From NCBI RefSeq assembly GCF_001684335.1, contig NZ_LOIC01000044.1:78703-142702 (forward strand): a stretch of 64,000 bases of DNA, written 5' to 3'. Shown piece by piece: positions 32,651-40,864 of this stretch. The translations under genes were made by a program, and so were the position numbers. The stretch comes from Photorhabdus namnaonensis (GTDB taxonomy: Bacteria; Pseudomonadota; Gammaproteobacteria; Enterobacterales; Enterobacteriaceae). The stretch's first letter is position 1. Each line of letters begins with the position of its first letter. Below the pieces are notes generated by a model that saw nothing but the letters and a program-made list of their open reading frames with translations, searched no databases and was not told where the DNA came from.

Positions 32651-32839
32651 ATGGCTGCACGGTTAGAAATTATTATCTCGTTTGATGAAGACTTAAATAA
32701 ATGTCACGTGGAGTGGACTATGGGAGAAAGTCTGAATATAGCAAGCGAAGAAAAGCAAGTCATTGCTCAGTTAAAAAATAAATTGTTATGCTTAATGGAT
32801 AATGAATTAATTAGCAGTAGTCGGCATTATCTTCATTAA
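32651..32839 (+). CDS. Small early protein, unknown
   Basis: 62 residues (MAARLEIIISFDEDLNKCHVEW...), with GAGGTG seven bases upstream. Predicted beta-strand start and helical C-terminus (SEEKQVIAQLKNKLLCL). No family recognised. Confidence 0.55.
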   Translation: MAARLEIIISFDEDLNKCHVEWTMGESLNIASEEKQVIAQLKNKLLCLMDNELISSSRHYLH

Positions 32840-32929
32840 AAATATGAAATTTAATTATTTTCGTTAATTAGAGTAAAAGCGTCTAACATATTTGCTCTAA
32901 TTACTTAACAAAGAAAAAAGGTAATTATC

Positions 32930-33232
32930 ATGACTAAAAATACAGAGTCTTTAATATCCGCATGTCACGAATTAGCAAGAACAGCAAGTTGTGACGATTA
33001 TTTAATTTTGAATGAGATTGCTGATAAGCTGGAATTTCTTCGTAAAGAACGCGATAGCTATAAAGAAATGTTTTTTGATTCTTGCAAGGGTCTTGCTGCT
33101 ATAGCTAATGCGGCGGGTATTAAAGCGGAAGATGATACAGGCTCGCCAAATCAAATAATTGCTGAAATCAGGAAAATTAAAGCTAATGCAATTCAGGAAT
33201 ATGCAGACAGATTACTCGACGGAGATAAATAA
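32930..33232 (+). CDS. Ead/Ea22-like early protein
   Basis: 100 residues, helical: LISACHELARTASCDDYLILNEIADKLEFLRKERDSYKEMFF and a C-terminal ANAIQEYADRLLDG. The pattern resembles the C-terminal part of Ead/Ea22-type phage early proteins. The following gene starts immediately after its stop. Function of the family is unclear. Confidence 0.55.
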   Translation: MTKNTESLISACHELARTASCDDYLILNEIADKLEFLRKERDSYKEMFFDSCKGLAAIANAAGIKAEDDTGSPNQIIAEIRKIKANAIQEYADRLLDGDK

Positions 33233-33796
33233 ATGAGCGAAAAAATAATTATGTACGACTCAGAAGAAGCTGCGAGCATTAAAATAGTCACGGGGTGGGT
33301 TGCTAGCGACGGTAGTTTTTGGGGCGATGATGAGGACATGGCACGTTATTCGGGTTCCACTCATCGCAAATGCAAAAATAATCCTGAACACCCAATTGTT
33401 CGCAGAAACGATTATTGTAGCATCTGTCGTGAGGAAAAAAATAACGAGGAATTTAACGCGATGGAGCGCAAAGAATGGGACAGGGAAACACCGATCGCCA
33501 TTTTTAATACCGATCAATATTTTTGGGATGAATATGATTTATTAGAATATTGCAATGAAAACAATATAAGTCCGAAAGAATTAAGGCTTGTTATTTGTGA
33601 GCCAAATTATCCGGCTGAAATAGACGGCGAGGATTATTTTTGTGATGACTTGCCGCCAGACGGAGAATTGCCATCAGAACTACAGGGGGCATTTGAAATA
33701 TTAAATATAGCAATTAGAAATTGTGGGCCGCTGTCGTGGTCGCAGGGAAATATTTCAGCAATTATAGGTGACGAAGTAAATAATGAAAAACGATAA
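33233..33796 (+). CDS. Early phage protein with zinc-ribbon motif
   Basis: 187 acidic residues. A probable zinc site, H-R-K-C near residue 45 and CSIC near residue 62, is set in a WVASDGSFWGDDEDMARYSGSTHRKC block seen in other prophage early regions. The rest is rich in Asp/Glu, with a C-terminal helix. It overlaps the next gene by 14 bases. Confidence 0.65.
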   Translation: MSEKIIMYDSEEAASIKIVTGWVASDGSFWGDDEDMARYSGSTHRKCKNNPEHPIVRRNDYCSICREEKNNEEFNAMERKEWDRETPIAIFNTDQYFWDEYDLLEYCNENNISPKELRLVICEPNYPAEIDGEDYFCDDLPPDGELPSELQGAFEILNIAIRNCGPLSWSQGNISAIIGDEVNNEKR

Positions 33797-33962
33797 ATAC
33801 AAATGTGCAAAATGCAGATGTAAGCATATTCATTATGACCACGAACGCATTTATATACAAGACCCAGATAATTCGTGGGTGAACATTAGCATATGTCCAA
33901 AATGTGGACATGATGCGTTCTATATTATTGAGAAAAAAGAGATGAATGATTATGGAAATTAA
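33783..33962 (+). CDS. Small double CxxC zinc-ribbon protein
   Basis: 59 residues (MKNDKYKCAKCRCKHIHYD...SICPKCGHDAFYI). The two CxxC pairs, about 30 residues apart, form a classical zinc ribbon. Overlaps both neighbours. Zinc ribbons of this size often bind nucleic acid or polymerase; role here unknown. Confidence 0.65.
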   Translation: MKNDKYKCAKCRCKHIHYDHERIYIQDPDNSWVNISICPKCGHDAFYIIEKKEMNDYGN

Positions 33963-34575
33963 AGAAATATTAGAGCGATTCAAGAAAGACACTAAAGACC
34001 ACAGCATTAAAATATTACATAATGATAGCTTATATCGTCATTTACGATTCAGTAAAAATAACAGTAGTGCATATTATTTCGATATAGTGACGTGGCCGGG
34101 ATATCTGTGCATATCAGGTGATATGGGTTGTTTTACATTCTCTCGTGTTACAGATATGTTCCGTTTTTTCAGAGATTCAAGCGGTGAATTATCTATAAAC
34201 CCGGATTATTGGGCAGAAAAGCTACAAACCGGCGTTGGATATAACAAAGAAATATATAAAGAATGGTCATCTGAGAAATTCAAAGATGTTGTTAGTGAAG
34301 CTCTTAATAATTTCATTGACGATAACGATGATATTTCTGATGATGCTCTCGAAGAAATAAAAGAATCAATCGAAGAGATCATTTCATGCTCGCATAATGA
34401 ATATGATGCAGTATCAGCAATTAGAGATTATGATGATGAGCCTGATATTTTCTTAGATTTTTGGGAAAATGATTTCATGGAATATAAATTCCATTACATC
34501 TGGTGTTTATATGCAATCGTTTGGGGTATCAGTAAGTTTGATGAATATATAGAGAGGGTTGATGATGAATCATGA
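33952..34575 (+). CDS. Conserved early phage protein, unknown
   Basis: 207 residues from MEIKEILERFKKDT, with GAGATG upstream, overlapping the zinc-ribbon gene by 11 bases. The N-terminal half has YFDIVTWPGYLCISGDMGCFTFSRVTDMFRFFR and NPDYWAEKL, a block I associate with a common phage early protein of unknown function. The C-terminal half is acidic and helical. Confidence 0.7.
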   Translation: MEIKEILERFKKDTKDHSIKILHNDSLYRHLRFSKNNSSAYYFDIVTWPGYLCISGDMGCFTFSRVTDMFRFFRDSSGELSINPDYWAEKLQTGVGYNKEIYKEWSSEKFKDVVSEALNNFIDDNDDISDDALEEIKESIEEIISCSHNEYDAVSAIRDYDDEPDIFLDFWENDFMEYKFHYIWCLYAIVWGISKFDEYIERVDDES

Positions 34576-34801
34576 CGAAATGAATCTATTGAGAAAAAAG
34601 TTAACAATTGCAGAAAATAATCTCATCGATAGTCAATGTCATATTTCAGAGTTAGAAAAGAAACTAGCTGAATATGAATCTATAATAAAAGCATTCTGTG
34701 ATGATGATGAAAATTGGCACAAGCTGACTGATAGAAAAAATGAAATCATATCTATATTAGTTAGTAAATTGGCATCACCACCAGCAAAGGAAAGTAGATG
34801 A
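34562..34801 (+). CDS. Small coiled-coil early protein
   Basis: 79 residues from one of two adjacent ATG codons (34562 or 34565), after GAGAGGG. Coiled coil: LRKKLTIAENNLIDSQCHISELEKKLAEYES. Its stop overlaps the start of the next gene by 4 bases. No function recognised. Confidence 0.55.
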   Translation: MMNHDEMNLLRKKLTIAENNLIDSQCHISELEKKLAEYESIIKAFCDDDENWHKLTDRKNEIISILVSKLASPPAKESR

Positions 34802-35121
34802 CTGATAATAATCATGATGTTTCCTCTCTTGTTCAAATTATTGAATCGGTCTGGAGTAATCCTACTGAGATCACTACTGCAATTTGGCGAGCTGGATATC
34901 GTAAACCAGAACGTTCAGAGGAAGAAATAATATTGCTCATAATTGATGTTATGAACGGCGTGCCTGATTGGGTGCCCCATAATGAAAGACCAAAAGATTT
35001 AAACGATATTTTCAGGACTGAGTTGGATAACATCATTTTTGATGTCACATGGGAGGGAAAAGCAACGCCAACAACAGTGGCAAGGGTGATTCTGGATAAC
35101 GGTTATAGGAGAAGTGAATAG
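34798..35121 (+). CDS. Small early protein with internal duplication
   Basis: 107 residues in which two short segments look related: SNPTEITTAIWRAGYRKPE near residue 20 and EGKATPTTVARVILDNGYRRSE at the end. It starts in an ATGA overlap and its stop shares a base with the next GTG (TAGTG). Function unknown. Confidence 0.6.
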   Translation: MTDNNHDVSSLVQIIESVWSNPTEITTAIWRAGYRKPERSEEEIILLIIDVMNGVPDWVPHNERPKDLNDIFRTELDNIIFDVTWEGKATPTTVARVILDNGYRRSE

Positions 35122-35315
35122 TGGCTACAAGATATATTGGCCTGAAAGAGATGTGCAAGCTAACAGGCAAAAGCCATCCTACGTTATGGCGAATGTGGGC
35201 AAAGAGGAAAGAATTCCCCAAACCTGAAAAAACCCCAGGTGGAACATTTCTCGGATGGCCTGAAAGCGTATATGAAAGATGGGTAAGGGAGCAAAACCTT
35301 AACGACACCCGCTAG
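35121..35315 (+). CDS. AlpA/excisionase-like DNA-binding protein
   Basis: 64 residues from GTG. MerR-like winged HTH typical of AlpA and phage excisionases: YIGLKEMCKLTGKSHPTLWRMWAKRKEFPKPEKTPGG, followed by FLGWPESVYERWVREQ. It is the last prophage gene before the tRNA attachment site, the usual place of xis. An integrase would be expected right after it but is absent. It could act on att or as a transcription activator. Confidence 0.75.
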   Translation: MATRYIGLKEMCKLTGKSHPTLWRMWAKRKEFPKPEKTPGGTFLGWPESVYERWVREQNLNDTR

Positions 35316-35342
35316 AACACCTGCTTTTCTAACGACACCCGC
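35301..35342. repeat. Direct repeat AACGACACCCGC near the attachment site
   Basis: Two 12-base copies lie at 35301-35312 and 35331-35342, 30 bases apart and both preceded by T. They lie between the AlpA-like gene and the tRNA. The spacing suits excisionase or integrase arm sites. The first copy is also the end of the coding region. Confidence 0.5.
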
Positions 35343-35370
35343 AGGGATGCGGGTAACTCTTTGATTTTTC
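35337..35370 (+). terminator. Terminator at the end of the early operon
   Basis: Perfect 7-bp stem ACCCGCA-GGGA-TGCGGGT followed by AACTCTTTGATTTTTC. It closes the plus-strand early operon right against the 3' end of the oppositely oriented tRNA. Confidence 0.6.
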
Positions 35371-35447
35371 TGGTACGCCCTACAGGATTCGAACCTGTGA
35401 CCTACGGCTTAGAAGGCCGTTGCTCTATCCAGCTGAGCTAAGGGCGC
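35371..35447 (-). tRNA. argU: tRNA-Arg (anticodon UCU), prophage attachment gene
   Basis: The minus strand reads GCGCCCTTAGCTCAGC... with anticodon loop CCTTCTAAG (UCU), a GGTTCGAATCC T-arm and an encoded CCA end. It closely matches E. coli argU. The acceptor stem pairs fully apart from a G-U at the first position. The prophage abuts its 3' end, and in E. coli the same tRNA hosts DLP12 near folD. The att core must lie in its 3' half. Confidence 0.95.
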
Positions 35448-35643
35448 ATCTTGGGAGATGAGCTGCATCAGTAATGCTCTGATGCGGGGAGAGATTATAC
35501 GGTGACAACCCATTGAGTCAATGGCTTTTCTGCTTATAAGTCTTCATCTGGCTATTTTCTGATTATCAATAAAACTGACAGCACGTTCATGTTCTGACAA
35601 AATAGGCAGTATCCCAATGTTTGATTTATGGATTTATTCGTAC

Positions 35644-36519
35644 ATGCCAGCAAAAATTATTGACGGGAAAACGATTGCGCAGACAATCAGAAGTGAAGTA
35701 GCAGTGCGTGTTCAACAACGTGTTGCTGCCGGAAGACGTGCTCCTGGTCTTGCCGTTGTTTTAGTCGGTGAAAACCCCGCTTCTCAGATTTATGTCGCAA
35801 GTAAACGCCGTGCCTGTGAGGAAGTCGGGTTTGTTTCCCGTTCCTATGATCTGCCAGATACCACCAGTGAAGCAGAGTTGTTGAATCTTATCGATCAGCT
35901 TAATAATGATTCAGAAATTGATGGAATTTTGGTTCAGCTCCCTTTACCTGCCGGTATTGATAATGTCAAAGTTCTGGAACGTATTCAGCCTGATAAGGAT
36001 GTTGATGGCTTCCATCCCTATAATATTGGTCGTTTGTGTCAACGTGCTCCAAAGTTGCGCCCCTGTACGCCGCGCGGTATCGCAACGTTGCTTGAGCGTT
36101 GTGGAATTAACACTTATGGGTTGAATGCTGTCGTTATCGGCGCTTCAAATATTGTTGGTCGCCCAATGAGCCTGGAGCTGTTATTGGCTGGCTGTACCAC
36201 TACGGTGACTCATCGCTTTACTAAAGATTTACGTCATCATGTGGAACATGCGGATTTACTCATTGTGGCTGTCGGTAAACCAAACTTTATCCCCGGTGAG
36301 TGGATTAAACCCGGCGCTATTGTTATTGATGTCGGAATTAATCGTCTGGAAGATGGCAAAGTGATTGGTGATGTTGATTTTGAAACCGCGTTAGAGCGTG
36401 CGAGTTGGATCTCTCCGGTTCCGGGAGGGGTTGGCCCAATGACAGTCGCGACACTTATCCAGAATACCTTGCAAGCCTGCGAGGAATACCATGATGTGGA
36501 AACAATTGAAGGTTGTTGA
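35644..36519 (+). CDS. folD: Methylenetetrahydrofolate dehydrogenase/cyclohydrolase FolD
   Basis: 291 residues from [13 protein letters not shown], aligning with E. coli FolD; a frame 9 codons longer is disfavoured. It catalyses NADP-dependent oxidation of methylene-THF and hydrolysis of methenyl-THF in the cytosol. Visible are [13 protein letters not shown] with the catalytic Lys, [14 protein letters not shown], the Rossmann segment [13 protein letters not shown] and [11 protein letters not shown]. It overlaps ybcJ by one base. Confidence 0.97.
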   Translation: MPAKIIDGKTIAQTIRSEVAVRVQQRVAAGRRAPGLAVVLVGENPASQIYVASKRRACEEVGFVSRSYDLPDTTSEAELLNLIDQLNNDSEIDGILVQLPLPAGIDNVKVLERIQPDKDVDGFHPYNIGRLCQRAPKLRPCTPRGIATLLERCGINTYGLNAVVIGASNIVGRPMSLELLLAGCTTTVTHRFTKDLRHHVEHADLLIVAVGKPNFIPGEWIKPGAIVIDVGINRLEDGKVIGDVDFETALERASWISPVPGGVGPMTVATLIQNTLQACEEYHDVETIEGC

Positions 36520-36731
36520 TGGAAATTTTTTATTTAGAAGGCCACCCTTATGTGGCGTTGTGTGATCTGTTGAAGTTTCAAGGGTGGAGTGAAAGCGGCG
36601 CTAGCGCTAAAGCGGTTATTGCTGAAGGTCTGGTTGAAGTTAATAGTCAGATAGAAACCCGTAAACGTTATAAAGCGATAGCCGGGCAGGTTGTTACCTT
36701 TAATGGTAAATCTGTTCATATTAAAGAATGA
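36519..36731 (+). CDS. ybcJ: S4-like RNA-binding protein YbcJ
   Basis: 70 residues from [12 protein letters not shown], starting on the folD stop codon (TGATG). It has the short S4-type fold: LCDLLKFQGWSESGASAKAVIAEGLVEVN. E. coli YbcJ is the same length and also lies by folD. Presumed RNA-binding; precise target unknown. Confidence 0.93.
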   Translation: MEIFYLEGHPYVALCDLLKFQGWSESGASAKAVIAEGLVEVNSQIETRKRYKAIAGQVVTFNGKSVHIKE

Positions 36732-36739
36732 TTAAAGCT

Positions 36740-36764
36740 GGCTCCCTTAAAGATGAAGGGAGCC
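36740..36764 (+). terminator. Terminator after folD-ybcJ
   Basis: Perfect 9-bp stem GGCTCCCTT-AAAGATG-AAGGGAGCC lies 9 bases after the ybcJ stop. The following T-tract is weak (GTTTTTCC 16 bases later). Confidence 0.6.
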
Positions 36765-37510
36765 GCAGATTGTAGGTAAAGTTTTTCCGACAAGCTTTTA
36801 CTGTCAGTTAACCTAACTATCTGTCGTTAAAAGATATCTCAATGTAAAATAGTAAAAATATAAATGTTTTATCACCCTTTTAATATCTATAATTATCGCT
36901 TTTCTGTTTATTGTATAAATCGGCTTTCTTAGTTTTCAAATGAAGTGAAAACAGATATTTAAAATGGTGATGAAAAGATTATGACGGTAAATAAAGGTTA
37001 AATCTGATAGTTAATGCATAAGGTTAATCTCTGTTGAATGTAAGAAGCGCTAAGTAGAAAAGATTTTTATGTTGGAGATAAATGGGAGTTTGAAAAGATT
37101 TTGGCTTCAATATTATAAGGTTAAATGAGCTGATAACCAAAATAGATACTTTTATCAATATCGATTGATTTTACTGGAAGTTTTTATTTTACCCTGCAAT
37201 TCTCTATTTTATTTACTGTGAACGCTAAAACTATAAAGCAACCTTAGTTAAGCGTGATTTTAATCATCCACCAGGGTAAGTTTTTTCATGCGAATACTCT
37301 CATCGTGTTTTGTGCAGAAGAGGTATTGAGATAGTACAAGGTCACTTAGCGAAGGGTATAAAGTTTTAATAATGTTCAGTAATGCTGTATTTAAGGTTTT
37401 ATGCGTTTTTAGTATTTACCATACTTATGAATATTTTAGGTTTAATGCTGGGTTATTTTAACGTAATACTTATTGAAAAATGTATAATCTGATGATAATT
37501 TAAACTTAAT
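36765..37510. other. AT-rich intergenic region, no gene seen
   Basis: About 745 bases between ybcJ and the yjf operon. I see no frame with a start and ribosome site, no repeat family and no clear sigma-54 element. It must include the promoter for the yjf operon near its right end. Confidence 0.6.
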
Positions 37511-37939
37511 ATGCTGATTTTAATGATAAAACAAACCAGTGGAGTAGATAGTTTGGAATTAAATCAAGTGATTAAAGCTCTTAATGAATCTGGTAACGAC
37601 TGGACTGTAGAGCAAATAGGTGAATGTCTTGCAATTACTAACGAAGACGGAATTAAAGCACATCTGGCGATTTGCGGCAGGCAAATTACAGTGGAGGCAT
37701 TACTGTTTTCGGAAGAGAATGTTTTAGATCCCGCTTCTTTAAATCAGTTTATTTTAGAAACGCACAAAATGATTCCTCTGACTTCAGTTGGAATAACTAA
37801 AGTCGATGGTCAATCTTACTATACCGCTTTTGGTTCATTGTCATCAGAATCAAAACAAGAAAGCGTTGTCATCGAAGTCTCTATGTTGTTTACCAACATC
37901 ACTGAGCTTCTTGATGCGTATTCTGAGTTCCTAAAATAA
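37511..37939 (+). CDS. yjfI: DUF2170 protein YjfI
   Basis: 142 residues; the start may be MLILMIKQ or the Met at 37523. LNQVIKALNESGNDWTVEQIGE and ITNEDGIKAHLAICGRQITVEALLF match the YjfI/DUF2170 family. First gene of the six-gene yjfIJKLMC operon, whose order is the same in E. coli. It may assist the PspA-like protein encoded next. Confidence 0.88.
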   Translation: MLILMIKQTSGVDSLELNQVIKALNESGNDWTVEQIGECLAITNEDGIKAHLAICGRQITVEALLFSEENVLDPASLNQFILETHKMIPLTSVGITKVDGQSYYTAFGSLSSESKQESVVIEVSMLFTNITELLDAYSEFLK

Positions 37940-37958
37940 CAGTGTAGGGGAAATATCA

Positions 37959-38642
37959 ATGAATGTATGGAAAAAGCTTTTTAAGGCAATTAAAGGAACG
38001 GTAAATAATGCGGCAGAATCTGTCGCTGATGGCAACGCGCTGACGATTCTTGATCAGGAAATCCGAGAAGCAAAAGCAGAAATCCGCCGTGCGGATGAAA
38101 GCCTGGTTAGCATTATTGCTAAGCGGAAAATGGCAGAGAAAAAGGTTGCTGATATCAAAAATAGTATCACAGAGTACGAGGGTTATGCTCGCTCTGCTGC
38201 GGGTAAAGGCGACAATGGGCTTGCTCTGGAGTGTGCTCAGAAAGTTGCGACCCTGCGTGATGAACTGGAAAGAGAGCAAGCGTTGTTTGAATCGTTCCAG
38301 AAGACTGAAGCGATGCACCGACACAATGTGCAAGAAGCGAAGAAGAAGGTGTCTCAGCTTGAGAATCAGGTTGATTTGGTTAAGGCAACTGAACAGGTGC
38401 AGAAAGCCCAGGCTGCGACGCATAGCTCTGTTGTTGGTGCTTCTTCAAAAACATCTACCGCCCTTGATTCCCTTGAGCGCATCAAGTCACGTCAGGCTGA
38501 GAAAGCGGCTCAGTTCGAAGCTCAGCAAGAGCTTCACGATAGTATGACTTCCAGTGATCTGGATAAAAAGCTTAAAGAAGCTGGTATAACGTCAAGCGCT
38601 ATGTCCGCAGAAGATGAACTTGCTCGTATCCTTGGCAAGTAA
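37959..38642 (+). CDS. yjfJ: PspA/IM30 family protein YjfJ
   Basis: 227 residues of nearly continuous coiled coil typical of PspA/Vipp1: MNVWKKLFKAIKGTVNNAAESVADGNALTILDQEIREAK, then the long helical hairpin. Such proteins polymerise on the inner membrane during envelope stress. It follows yjfI by 19 bases in the envelope-associated operon. Confidence 0.92.
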   Translation: MNVWKKLFKAIKGTVNNAAESVADGNALTILDQEIREAKAEIRRADESLVSIIAKRKMAEKKVADIKNSITEYEGYARSAAGKGDNGLALECAQKVATLRDELEREQALFESFQKTEAMHRHNVQEAKKKVSQLENQVDLVKATEQVQKAQAATHSSVVGASSKTSTALDSLERIKSRQAEKAAQFEAQQELHDSMTSSDLDKKLKEAGITSSAMSAEDELARILGK

Positions 38643-38707
38643 ATACTCAGTTGTTAAATCAAGATCCTGCTTTTTAAAGTGGGATCTTCTTATCAAGAGA
38701 TGTTTCT

Positions 38708-39370
38708 ATGCTTTCCAAAATCGCAGATGCGTTTAAGAGCGCATTCGGGGGCAAGACAGTTGCGCCTGTGGTGCCAAAGGTGCCGGAAGTATTAGGTTTG
38801 CGTATCGGTGGTGTATTTGAGATAGACCCGTTGATGCTAAAACTGATTGAATCTGACCTAACGATCGAAAATGCGGCTTCAACTCAGCTTATATGTTCCG
38901 TTGGTGTTGTCGACTTAGGTGATAACGTGCGTTTGGTTCGTTATTACACCGATGACGAAGGTTATCTTCAAGTGCTTCAAGAAGGGGAAGGGGATGATGG
39001 CGTGAAGGAAGTGAGTCTGTGGTATTTTTACGAAACTAAACCGATAGATTCGCAAGTTCAATGGGATGCTCTCATTAAAAACGGTATCGTCACGCCAAAT
39101 GGGGAATATGATCTCGATGGCACTCAGTTCTCTCAGTTGTGGGACAATGTTAAGCCTGTGGCTGTTACCGAGAAAACTTACACTAAGGAGGGGCGTATAA
39201 CTGAAACTGATCAGTTTGTGATGGTGTATTCGCGTCAGGTTGCTCATAACCGAACAGAAGAGCTTCAAGTTGTGGGAGAAGAAAAAGTGGTAGGGAGTAA
39301 CTTGGATAGATTGATGGTATTGAGCACCGGTATTCAACTTAACCAAACTGATTTTAAAGTGGTGGCATAA
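38708..39370 (+). CDS. yjfK: DUF2491 protein YjfK
   Basis: 220 residues (MLSKIADAFKSAFGGKTVAPVVPKVPEVLGLRIGG). A beta-rich cytosolic-type protein of the YjfK/DUF2491 family, with GVKEVSLWYFYETKPIDSQVQW. No catalytic motif known. It is followed directly by yjfL (stop at 39370, ATG at 39371). Confidence 0.9.
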   Translation: MLSKIADAFKSAFGGKTVAPVVPKVPEVLGLRIGGVFEIDPLMLKLIESDLTIENAASTQLICSVGVVDLGDNVRLVRYYTDDEGYLQVLQEGEGDDGVKEVSLWYFYETKPIDSQVQWDALIKNGIVTPNGEYDLDGTQFSQLWDNVKPVAVTEKTYTKEGRITETDQFVMVYSRQVAHNRTEELQVVGEEKVVGSNLDRLMVLSTGIQLNQTDFKVVA

Positions 39371-39808
39371 ATGATCACATTGGAAAATGAAGAACAGGCT
39401 TTTTCTCAATTTATGCATGGTGTAGGCAATTTTGGCTTGTGTTTTGGGTTGGCGCTGGTTTTTTTCATCGTTTTCAAGTTTATCTACACAATAATTACTC
39501 CGCATGATGAGTGGAAACTTATCAAGGAAGAGAAGAACAGCGCCGCGGCGATATCGCTTGGTGGCGCGCTGATCGGTTACAGCATCGCCATTGCAAGTGC
39601 GGCAAGCAACTCTGTGGGAGTTATTGATTTCGTGATGTGGAGTGTTGTTGCGCTGTTGGCTCAGATTGTTGGCTTCTTTATGGTTCGCATATTTATGATG
39701 CCAAAGATTGTATCTCGCATTGAGAATAATGAGATCCCTGCTGCGGTTGTGTTGGCGGCAGTGTCAGTTTCTGTTGGTCTTTTAAACGCAGCTTGCATGA
39801 CTTACTGA
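39371..39808 (+). CDS. yjfL: DUF350 inner membrane protein YjfL
   Basis: 145 residues with four hydrophobic helices (around 17-38, 55-75, 86-108 and 120-140) as in YjfL/UPF0719. GGALIGYSIAIASAASNS and MWSVVALLAQIVGFFMVR are characteristic. Predicted inner-membrane partner of the other yjf products. Confidence 0.92.
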   Translation: MITLENEEQAFSQFMHGVGNFGLCFGLALVFFIVFKFIYTIITPHDEWKLIKEEKNSAAAISLGGALIGYSIAIASAASNSVGVIDFVMWSVVALLAQIVGFFMVRIFMMPKIVSRIENNEIPAAVVLAAVSVSVGLLNAACMTY

Positions 39809-39820
39809 TTTGGGGATCGT

Positions 39821-40735
39821 ATGACGAACGGGAACAAAAAGCGCAGAATGCGCAGCACTGCCATTAACATTGAGAGTAAACGTAAATATTGGCGTGGGTT
39901 CTCATTCACGTCATTGGTGCTTAGTATGGGTTCACTCGTGGGTTGTGGTCAATCGGCGGATGAACTGTCAATCAATGTCTATAAGGACCTGGCGTCTTGT
40001 CAGAATAATCCAAAGAATACGATCGCGGCTCAGTGTGAAACCACATATCAAGCGGCATTACGTGAAGCGGAACGTACGTCGCAGAAGTTTCGTAAGAAAG
40101 CCATGTGTGAACTTGAGTATGGTGAATGTGAAGCAATGCCGGGGGCTGTAGGTTATCGACCGAAGATGGCCGCCTTTATGATGGCGGAGGTGAAGCCGGA
40201 ACAGTTTAGCCGATATGATATGGCTGAAAAGTATCGCAACGTGTTTTACCAGCCGCTATTTACTTCAACATCAGGCTATAGCGACCTGTACGGTAAGCTT
40301 TTTTTCGCTGATGGCAAGATCATTAGCACTTATTCCGATCTTGGCAATATCCAGTACGAAATGAGCCGACATTATTTGCAGCCGCTGGAAACGGTTCGCT
40401 TGCCAATTGAGAAAGAAGTTTCTCAGGTTGGAACGAATACACATGGCGCTTTGTATGTAAATTCTGGAAATGTAGTTACAGGTATAAATCCTGTACTGAG
40501 CCCCCGATCAACTTCTTATATCGCATCTGGGATCGTTGATGAAATCGGTGATTATTCAGAACGTAAACACAGGGAGAGAATGTATCGAGAACGCTTGATA
40601 CGTGAAAAGGAACAGAGGTTTAAAAGCAGCGATTCCCGTTATTCTGGCGGTTATGATAGCAAGCCAATCGTTACTACCAAGTCTTCTGGTGGTTTCGGTT
40701 CAACATCTTCCGCTAAATACAGTTGGGGTGGTTAA
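39821..40735 (+). CDS. yjfM: DUF1190 lipoprotein-like protein YjfM
   Basis: 304 residues. After a basic N-terminus comes a hydrophobic stretch ending SLVGCGQ, a probable lipobox around residue 42. The DUF1190 domain follows (CQNNPKNTIAAQCETTYQAALREAERTSQKF, CELEYGECEAMPG). The C-terminus is Ser/Gly-rich. Envelope-located, partner of YjfC in E. coli order. Confidence 0.9.
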   Translation: MTNGNKKRRMRSTAINIESKRKYWRGFSFTSLVLSMGSLVGCGQSADELSINVYKDLASCQNNPKNTIAAQCETTYQAALREAERTSQKFRKKAMCELEYGECEAMPGAVGYRPKMAAFMMAEVKPEQFSRYDMAEKYRNVFYQPLFTSTSGYSDLYGKLFFADGKIISTYSDLGNIQYEMSRHYLQPLETVRLPIEKEVSQVGTNTHGALYVNSGNVVTGINPVLSPRSTSYIASGIVDEIGDYSERKHRERMYRERLIREKEQRFKSSDSRYSGGYDSKPIVTTKSSGGFGSTSSAKYSWGG

Positions 40736-40864
40736 CCGGCGCTGACATTTTATTCGCAGGCTTTTTGTTATCAGTGTCTTGCATCGAGGCATGATTGCTG
40801 AATTAAGCGTTTGTGCGATGATTTTTTCCAAGATTCAAATAAGCATTATCAAAGGGTTAATGTC

